Positions 56,251 through 64,000 of a stretch of 64,000 nt of DNA are shown here, one piece after another; within the stretch, counting starts at the first letter, position 1, and each line of letters starts with the position of its first letter. The stretch comes from Persicaria tinctoria (Eukaryota > Streptophyta > Magnoliopsida > Caryophyllales > Polygonaceae): the NCBI GenBank assembly GCA_037127255.1, contig JBANSL010000004.1, forward strand, positions 35,055,467 to 35,119,466, read 5' to 3'. The position numbers and the translations under genes are program-made. Below the pieces are notes generated by a model. That model had not been told where the DNA came from. It saw only the letters and a list, made by a program, of their open reading frames with translations, and searched no databases.

Positions 56251-57243
56251 GATTGAGAAAAGAGCAAGGCAAACACGGAAGATCTCCACAAAACACAGAA
56301 AAAAAAACTCTCTGTAGGGACGGCGGGCGCCGTGGATGGGGTGGCGGGCACCATGTATACCGAGCCTTGAATCCGAGTGAAAACATTGGATAACCGACGT
56401 CCACACTCTCCAAACTTGAAACTTTGACGATCAACTTGGTTTCAACAACTTCTCAGGAGGTAGGTAGGGGAATAGTATGGGAAAAGATCGATTTTTGTGG
56501 ATTTAGGGTAATGGTGGAAAATGTTTTGACGGCAAGAATCAATTGAGAAATAAGGCTTTAGGTTTTTAGAGTAGATTTAAGTAGACTTTTGGGTTTTGTA
56601 GATTCATTTGGAGAAAGCTTGTTGATTTATAATAAGGAGTGAAAATATATGGTGAATTGGAAAGAGATATATGTAAAAAAGAAAATAGAAAATATTAGAA
56701 CTAGATAAAAAGAAAATAGAAAAGATAAATCCTAGAACTAAGATAAATGAAAACTAACCCTAGACAGATAATATAATCCCAAAATAGATGAAAATAGATA
56801 TAAGATAAATAAACTAACCTAAGATAGGAAATAAATCTAACCTAAAGATAGATAAAAATAATCTAAACCTATAATGAGATACAAATAAATAAATCTAATC
56901 CAAGTAAGATATAAGGTAAAGAAACTAACCTAAACCAAAATTAACCAAAAATAAAAAGATAGAATTACTTCCTTTCCAAGTTTACCAAAAATCCGGACTC
57001 GTTAGGAACACATGGGCGGCAGGTACCGTGTGAAGGGCGGCGGGCGTTGTGTCCACAGAACGTGACTCCGTACTCAAATCAAGCAAAACTCAACTCCAAC
57101 AAAGGTTCTAACTAATCATCATTCCGAAATTCAGCGAGACGATTGATCCTACTTTATTGAATTGAAAAACTAATTGCAAAATTGAAATAATATTACCTAA
57201 ACTACCTTCGGTTGCCTCTCAAGAAGCGCCTTTGTTTCACGTC

Positions 57244-57531
57244 TTAGGCTTGACGAGATGTACTTTTTGATTTAGTTATTCCATCAAGATCCTCCACACT
57301 TGTCCTTTTAAAGACAAGAGGGGGAGCTGTAAGAATTTCTCCAACATACTCATCAATTGCATCCATCGATTCCTTATGAAAATGAGTTATTTTTGGAGGT
57401 TGCCATGAAATTACAAAAACCTCGACATTGTTAGGAATTGATTTCTCATAGGGAATAAAAATAGAATCATTTGAATTACAAACATTGTCTCGTGACTTCA
57501 ACAAATTCTCAATTTTTTCTTTCAATGTCAT
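57244..57531 (-). pseudogene. D2 linker after protease, pol truncated
   Basis: A 95-codon frame of the type that joins protease to RT in Athila polyproteins, ending in a stop at 57244 directly before a GCTTCTTGAGAGGCAACCG motif that normally follows pol. RT, RNase H and integrase are therefore deleted between these points. Confidence 0.65.
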
Positions 57532-57541
57532 CTTTTCCTAA

Positions 57542-58093
57542 TCAAATTTCATCTTTGTTAGAAGACTCAATATTCAAAGATTCAGTTCCAACATAAGCAT
57601 CTAACAAACCATTTGATTCATTCATGTGATCACTTTCATTAGAGTCAAGAACATCTACATAATCATTAGTAGAAGAAACAATAGGCTCAAATATAGAAAA
57701 CTCAATCTTTCTACCATCAAATTCCATAGTTAGTGAACCTTTAAAACAATCAATCTTTTTCTTAGTTGTTCGCAATAATGGCCTTCCCAAGATAATTAGG
57801 GTTTCAGGCGTACCTTGTTACATATCTAGAATGAAGAAATCATCTGGAAATATCAAATCGTTTACCTTAACCAGAACATCCTCAACAACTCCTCTAGGCT
57901 TAATACTAGAACGATCAGCGAGTTGTACAGTAAAACAAACTTCAGATAATGCATTGAGACCCAAAAACATGAACAAGTAATAAGACACAACATTGATTGA
58001 AGCACCTAGGTCTATTATAGATTTGGTGAAGCTAGCATTACCTATTGCATATGGGATAGTAAACATACCTACATCTCCGCACTTTTCAGACAA
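57542..58093 (-). pseudogene. D2 aspartic protease (retropepsin-like)
   Basis: The frame 58093-57818 carries the catalytic-site motif IIDLGASINV near residues 25-34 and a RGVVEDVLVKVNDLIFPDDF segment. After one in-frame stop (about 57815) it continues with ILGRPLLRTTKKKID and GSLTMEFDG, the C-terminal retropepsin region. It would cleave the gag-pol polyprotein. The Asp and Gly of the active site are present; the internal stop and missing pol make it non-functional here. Confidence 0.85.
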
Positions 58094-58105
58094 TCTTTTC
58101 CAAAG

Positions 58106-58600
58106 TTAAGCAGAAACATTCTCACTTAAACTTACCTTTTCTTTCCTTTTCATCCTTTGCTTGTGTATTATAGTGCACCGTTCTTTCAAAAACTTCGCAT
58201 AGCGAGGCACAGTTTTAGTCAAATTAAAAAGTGGATTATTTACCTCACAATGAGCAAAAGTATCATAAAGAATTTGTTCATGTTCCCACTTACGATAAGA
58301 TCTTAAGGCATGAGGAAAGGGTGGTGCAAGTCTTGAAACCTCAGAAGACCACTCTTTGGAAGCTTTCTTTGGGGATTCAACAACGTCGAAAATCGGTTCT
58401 GTCAACGGAGGGGGCGGCGGGGGCCGTGGTGAGGAGCGGCGGGCGCCGTCTTTGCAGTTTGTCGCCAATTTTGTTTTGTCCTCTTCTCCCACATCAAATT
58501 TTTCCCTAGGCCTCTCTTCAAGATTCCTAGTGGGCACATTCACTTGTTTACCTCCTCTAAGGATCAGGACACTCAGATTCTCCTTCGGATTCAATACCAC
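58106..58600 (-). pseudogene. D2 gag-protease linker with a GC doublet in frame
   Basis: 165-codon frame with LRGGKQVNVPTRN and VPRYAKFLKERC segments typical of Athila between knuckle and protease. The GC palindrome doublet at 58410-58451 is inside this frame and encodes the Arg/Pro-rich part ending PRPPPPPPL. A stop near 58103 separates it from protease. Confidence 0.75.
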
Positions 58601-58914
58601 TTATGACGGTAACTTCCCCGAATCTTTCATTTTCAGTTCTCCAATCTACTTAGTCATTTGACTCAACGAATTTTTCTTAAACAATCATCTTATCCAGCAA
58701 TAACCTCAATGACTCATCTCTATCATCTTGTTGAGTGTTTCTTGGACGATTCTCAAATTTCCCTCTTTGAAAAGGAACTTGTTGTTGCTGGCCTCTATCG
58801 TTGAATCCATTTTTGATAGTTTGCATTGTAGCCCTGATTGTAATTGTTACCAAATTTTTAGCGATGTTCATACTCCATAGCATTCACATCAGCGTTGTCC
58901 TCTTGAATCAAGGG

Positions 58915-58956
58915 ACACTTATCATTCGGATGAGTTGGATCTCCACAAACACCACA
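58915..58956 (-). pseudogene. D2 gag zinc knuckle
   Basis: CGVCGDPTHPNDKC, a complete CX2CX4HX4C nucleic-acid-binding knuckle. A TAA in frame about 30 bases further on fits a C-to-T change of a glutamine codon. Confidence 0.85.
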
Positions 58957-59117
58957 AGGTCTTGGCTGATGAGATTGATTCATTTGCATAGTCATCTTGT
59001 TCACTCTCTCCAAAAGCCTATCTATGTTGTCCTTGTGACCATCACTAGATTATCCAACTTACGAACTCCTCTAACTCCTTGGTGTCTCCCATATTGTTGC
59101 GATGCATTAGCCAACCC

Positions 59118-59579
59118 TTAAAAAATCTGCATTGCTTCATGAGGTGTTTTATCCAAAATATCTCCTCCACAAATAGCATTGATGAAACTCTTGTCGGTGT
59201 CAAGCAAGCCTTCATAACGATATAGTAATAGATCATACCCGGGTATACCATGTTGCGGACAACTACCCTTAAGCTTCTTGAACCGCTCAACATACTCATA
59301 AAGACTCTTCGTATGTGATTGCTGAATACTGGACATCTCCTTCTTAAGTTCGTTGAGGCGAGTCGTAGGAAAGTACTTTTGCAGGAAAACTTTTTTCAAT
59401 TGCACCCAAGTAGTAATGCTTTCTGGGGGTAGGTAATAGAGCCAATTGCTTGCAGTATCTTTCAAGGTATAAGGGAACACTCTCAACATCAATTGGTCAT
59501 CGGTAAGGTCTTGGGGTCTAGGTCTATCACACACACTCACAAACGTAGCAAGGTGCTTGTTTGGTTCCTCCCCAAGCAA
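59118..59579 (-). pseudogene. D2 gag capsid domain, 5' truncated
   Basis: 153 codons with the Athila/Tat gag domain: PNKHLATFVSVCD, FPYTLKDTASNWLYYLPPES, TWVQLKKVFLQKYFP and SLYEYVERFKKLKGSCPQHG. The frame has no ATG start; a stop lies at 59580-59582 where G2 sequence begins. The downstream part to the knuckle is in shifted frames. Confidence 0.88.
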
Positions 59580-59580
59580 T

Positions 59581-60415
59581 CAATAAAAGTAAGGTAAAAT
59601 AGAAGATCAATTCGGCTTGTATTCAAATCTTGAACCCTAAAGGAGATCAGGAAGGCTACTTGCAAGTAGTTGAGCACTCAAGTAGTCTGTCACACACACT
59701 CATGCAATATGGAGTTGGGTACCAATACGGACCTCACCTAGTTAATGGAATGAAATGAATTCATAAGCTGGCTAGTCTCCACCTTATCGGAAAGGGGGGC
59801 GGTGGTTAGAAAGAGGGACATACCATTTGGTATTCTCTCCTAAGGCCTTCATTATTATTATCATGCACTTAAACTTATGTGCATCCTTGTGTGTTAATAT
59901 TCCACCTTGCATCCAGAAGCATGACTATTAGGAATAGCGTATGTGTGTGCTTAAGGTGGGGAAAGAGCAGGTGGGCATCACCTCATCCCGCTCACCATTA
60001 ACGTTTTTAGGTATTCATTATGTTCGTTCTATCAGTGCTACTTGCTTATTTGCGCAGGTCCTTTTGCTCGGCGATGAGTGAGAGTTTGATTTCCGGACTT
60101 CACCAGACTCATGACTACTTTTTGGACTTATGTTTTAGACTCCGTTTTGACCCGACTCTACCGTGGCACCCCTTTTATTTACACTTTACTTCCCCTGATT
60201 GCATGAGTATCGGTTTTCCACGATTAGACTTACGAAAGGTACAGGGGACTTTCTTAGGGATTCCAATTATCCCTTTGAATTTGGGTACGAAATCCCACTT
60301 TGAAAATGTTAGTTTAGAGTTTCAAACTTTTAACCTGTACTCGGGGCGCAAGATCCCAACGAGAGGTTTCATCCCTCAAAATTTAACCTGAGAATCATGA
60401 TCCCGGGCCGTTACA
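59581..60415 (+). repeat. G2 5' LTR, 5' truncated
   Basis: Aligns by eye (roughly three quarters identity) with the last part of the G1 5' LTR (about 10600-9775 on the minus strand), sharing AGCTGGCTAGTCTC, a GTGTTAATATTCC block, CTGTACTCGGGGCGCAAGAT and the CCCGGGCCGTTACA end. The first 2 kb of the LTR is missing and the edge abuts D2 gag. Confidence 0.8.
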
Positions 60416-60419
60416 AATG

Positions 60420-60431
60420 TGGTATCAGAGC
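60420..60431 (+). other. G2 primer binding site (iMet)
   Basis: TGGTATCAGAGC four bases after the LTR end, the same geometry as G1. Confidence 0.92.
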
Positions 60432-63400
60432 TAGGATTTGCAAACCGAGTATGTTAGGTTGAAGTGTTTTTGAAAATGGTCCAAAGTTTTCAAATGTGTT
60501 TCAAAATATTTTCAAATGGGAAAAATGAATTTAATTGGACCTAACCCTAGACCGATTAATTAAGAAGTCAATCTTGTGGGGTAGAGATTACGCGATAGGC
60601 TTTATTTTACATATGGGTTTTGAAGACTCCAAGGAGCTCGAGGGTTGGAGTAGCATGGGTTAGGAGGTCGTGAGGTATTTGCGTCTCCGGTAAGTCGTCC
60701 CTCGAAGGACGACATAGATCGTCTCTGTGCTTGTATGTCTTATATTTAATTGGGCCCGAGGGCGATCCTTCTCGAAGAGGATCATATTAATCTTGTTGAT
60801 TACTTCCGTGTTGAGTGCTATTGTTCTTAGGATAGCGAACTAATCGGCATGCCTTAACTTGAATCATGTATTGAATGTGTAAACGGGATAGTGGGAGGAA
60901 ACCCTGATCTTATGTAATCGGAATACCCGTCTTGTCAGAATAGCCCTTCCATAACTCAACCCCCTTGATGATTCTGATTCCGTCATCCACCCCACCAAAC
61001 ATTTAGGCATGTTAGCAAGGGTCGAGAAGCATCCGCTGTCCCAGTTTCGAGTCCTGTTTCGTTTTCCACCATCGATGCTTCTATCGAGTCTCCTACCTGA
61101 GATTGGTGTCTTCAACGGGAAATTTGGGTCGATCAATTAATTACCTTCGGAAATCGTGTCGGATGGGAGGGTTACCTGAGTATATTAGTGGGGGGTGATG
61201 ATTGAAATATTTTCAAGATAGAAGTGAGTTGTCTAGCAGAGTCATCCCTTTCAACCCTCGTAATGGTCAACCTTGTCTTATTTCCATAAGAGTCTAAACA
61301 CGAGTTCTACCCTAATCTCTCGAGAGCGGCATGAATGTTCTTGTGCCCTACCCAATGAGTCATACTAGCATCTCACGGGGAAACGGGGTGATAAGTCGGT
61401 GACTACCTTAGGAGAAATTATGTTCAGATATAATAGTGGCCCGCCTTGTGACTGCATGATGTGGTATACTGGTGTATTTCAGCATGAGTTGCCTGATATC
61501 TTGCATGGTTGCACTTAAGAGTAGATATATGTGCCGTATGTTTGAAATTCCCATGATTATTGTCTCCATATGAATTAGGTCCATGATAGTTTAATATGTG
61601 AGATGACTGTCTTAACATGCTAAATTTATCTAATTGAACCCCGTTGATTGTGTACATGTTTAATGAGTATTCCTAGTATCATGTAGAACATACACCTTCT
61701 AGTTATAGGCCCTCATATGATTATGTGACGTCCTAGTCTTACTATGCAAATATGGATGTATATGACGTGATAATTGCTATACCACCGTTGTATGACCTGA
61801 CCATATCCTTAGCATGATTAGTAGGGAACATCTTAGCATGCTTTACTTGACCCCACAATGATATGACTTGCTTATGCTTTTGTCTAAATGAATGATGAGT
61901 CATACGTATGATATCCTGTGATGTTTGTTAAGTACGTCTTGCATAACTTATGCCATAAAGGTGCCCTATATCAATCCGTGCATACATGTTCTTAGCCTGT
62001 GCAGCATGATTGATGAATGAAATGATAGGTTGCTAGCTTGTTATGTGCACATATAAAGTTGGTTATATGAACCTGTTATGAATGCATATATTGCCACTCC
62101 TCGAGATAGGTGCATGTTAGTGTGGAATGATGTGATGATATTCGTGATTATTATGTGTTTGCGTGCCGCAGTTATAACCTTATGAAATACCCTAAGGGCA
62201 TCTTTGTAATCCTTGGGTTGGGATTCTGTCTTTGGTCTCGTCGACCCTAGTCTTGGTCCGTGGCTGAATCAATAAGGAAGTCGTGTTGTCCGCCCTTGTC
62301 TCTCCCCTAACTCCGTAACTTCTGACCCTTGCGACCCTTCAATGAATGCTAATATGAAAGAAAGAACCAACGAGCAAGTGGCACCGGAGCGGCGAAACGG
62401 AACTGTGATGGGTCCATGACCCATAGACCATGGGACAGACGTCGTCAAAGTTATAAAAAGGATGGACACATTTCGAAGCTAGAAGTTGCAGACGTGATTC
62501 TCTTTGATGACTCAAGGAAGGGCTTTCTTCATTCTAATCGTGGGTTCTTCTATATCAATTGGAATTGGCATAGGGCAATAGGCCTAGAACTGACATAATT
62601 GGACGTGCGATGACTGACATGCTGAATTGGAAGTGAATGATTGCCTGACTAACTTGCGATTTGCATCGATGGTTTGTTATACTGAATTGTTGGTAGATAG
62701 GTTATGTGTTATATATGTGGTGGTGTTTTTTCCCTTGGGTATGAGTCGAGTGATTCCTCGATTAGATGGGTCAGGAAGTAGCAGATAGATTGAAGTCTTT
62801 GGACTGGGTCATGGGTTGTGTGGGATTGGGTGCAGGAAGGGTGTGTCAGTTTGGGTAGAGCCGAGTGAGTGGGGACTTGCCGGAGGTAGTGGTTAGTGAA
62901 AATAGCTGAGCTTCCAAGTAGGTCTTAGATGAAGAGTGGAGTTAGTACTGTGAGATTTTGAGGAGAGGTCTTCGTTAGAGGTAGTGTAGGGTAGTAGCGT
63001 GTGTGGATGTCATAGTTCTAGGGGTGGATGAGTAAGTTAAGAGTGACCCAGAGGGATTCTTGAAGGGAAGTTTTGCTAGACGGGTTAGGGTGCCAGAAGA
63101 GAGTGTCTAGATAGTCTAGGAGCGGATCGTGATCAGCGATATTGACGAATGATTAAGGAATGTATAAGGAATCATATACATTGGGACTAGGTTATATTTG
63201 TGGTGATTGGGAGCAGTTTTGGTAAAGGATGGGGTTGAAGAAGTGTTGAGCATGAGTAGTATGAGGTTTCTTAGGAAATTATCGATCTTGTATATTAGAT
63301 TGTTCACATCAGGGTTGTTCGTGTGATGAGTATTTGGGGTTGTAGAGATAGGATTGGTAATGCTTGGAGAATTCATGGGTGAAGGGTTGCTAGATGTGAT

Positions 63401-64000
63401 GTAGGAGGATTTTTAACATAGGGAATGGATCAGAATTTATGAGTGGAGGTTGTTGTTGTGGTTATTGAGGTATTGGAGGATTTGCGACGCATCTTCGAGG
63501 AAAGGCTGGTAGCTAGGTAAGAATGTCGTTGAGGTTGGTAGTAAGGTTGGTTACTTGACGTTAGGATAGAGAGGTTCTGCGCACGAATTAGGGAACTAGG
63601 CAAAGCGGAAGGTATTGGAAACGCTGGAGGATAAGGGATTTTAGAAGGCTTGGCAAAGTTGTGGTACTTGGGAAGTTCGGATGAGGATGTCGTAGGAATT
63701 CGGTTAAAATTATTGTTGGTACGTAAGAGTTCAAGCGGTAGAGAATTCGAGGTTAAGGAAGTGTACCTAGTAGTTGGCTTGGGTAATTGGCCTTGATTGC
63801 GGATAGTTATGAGGCTAGAGAGTCTGTATATGAGTGGGACGCAATGGTCTCTAGAACTAGCATTGGATGGAGTTGGTAAACCTAGGTGAGGATGACCTTG
63901 ATGCGAGAGATAAGGAGTAGTGGTCATGTCTTGTTATGATTGGTAGTTATATGCAGTTTCTCTTGAGGGTGTGACTTAGTGTTATGTGTTACTTGGGGCC
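60432..64000 (+). mobile_element. G2 interior, runs off the window
   Basis: Begins with GCAAACCGAGTATG, shared with G1. No intact gene. A frame at 62416-62595 includes SYKKDGHISK, which could be a zinc knuckle that has lost its cysteines. 62700-63930 is strongly G-rich and C-poor on the sense strand, giving long but meaningless antisense frames (63430-63927 minus, Thr/Ser/Pro/Asn-rich). Relative to G1 it lacks about 1.2 kb between primer site and the shared block, including the palindrome cluster. Confidence 0.7.

Larger units (their letters stand above)
47034..59580 (-). mobile_element. D2: Athila-like element, 5' truncated, RT/IN deleted, with nested C and a MITE
   Basis: Minus-strand order: gag (59579-59118), CCHC knuckle (58956-58915), linker, protease (58093-57542), a short tail ending at 57244, then immediately the post-pol region, the env-position ORF (56250 to 49158, split by C), a G18 run, the 3' non-coding region with the MITE, and the polypurine tract. 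RT, RNase H and integrase are missing. The 5' end is lost at 59580, where G2 sequence begins. Nonsense changes are few, so the coding decay is modest. Confidence 0.85.

Noticed and set aside
63430..63927. A 165-codon minus-strand frame rich in Thr, Ser, Pro and Asn
   Set aside because: It lies antisense in the C-poor, G-rich interior of G2. The composition alone makes long antisense frames, and no domain is visible.

Overview
The window looks like heterochromatic, repeat-saturated nuclear DNA from a flowering plant, probably a eudicot. The evidence is tRNA-Asp-primed (Athila-type) and tRNA-iMet-primed LTR retrotransposons, a Stowaway MITE, a plant-type Helitron end, AT-rich satellite arrays and plant-like splice signals. 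The species cannot be fixed from the sequence. I found no intact host gene, tRNA, rRNA, CRISPR array or bacterial-type operon. I also found no reverse transcriptase or integrase domain, so every LTR element here is non-autonomous or truncated.

Layout: (1) 1-3828, an AT-rich satellite of about 175-bp units with a higher-order duplication. (2) 3829-12565, minus-strand LTR element G1 with a 2.8-kb 5' LTR and a long non-coding interior. (3) 12566-17070, an exon-like remnant, a duplicated AT-rich segment and two more blocks of the same satellite, split by a probable Helitron (15846-16702). (4) 17071-20597, an intron-rich stretch with a GRAM-domain exon fragment. (5) 20598-23353, minus-strand element H in the unusual order pol tail - LTR - gag. 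(6) 23354-23843 plus 39393-39574, an LTR fragment (D0) split by element E (23844-39392, duplication ATATC). The 3' LTR of E is in turn split by composite element F (29835-38943, duplication TCCCC). (7) 39575-59580, two related minus-strand Athila-like copies. D1 has the 3' part only. D2 has gag, zinc knuckle and protease, no RT/IN, then an env-position ORF. D2 was hit by a Stowaway MITE and by the young element C (49623-55642, duplication ATCAT). (8) 59581-64000, G2, a relative of G1 on the plus strand that runs off the window.

The most unusual structures are in the non-coding parts of the retroelements. Families C, D, E and G1 each carry clusters of a short inverted repeat of 12-15 bp. The sequence differs by family, but neighbouring copies form doublets at close to 21 bp start to start (20-22 in most). 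In D the doublet is dispersed to six sites, one of them inside the gag-protease reading frame. Element F has a comparable array of five hairpins per LTR, with a constant GTGAGAG-like loop and arms that change together between its two LTR types. F is built as LTR_A - LTR_B - LTR_A - LTR_B - LTR_A. Families C, D and E also share a second polypurine-tract-like site 1.1-3.2 kb upstream of the real one, which in D has grown into a pure G-run of 18-21.
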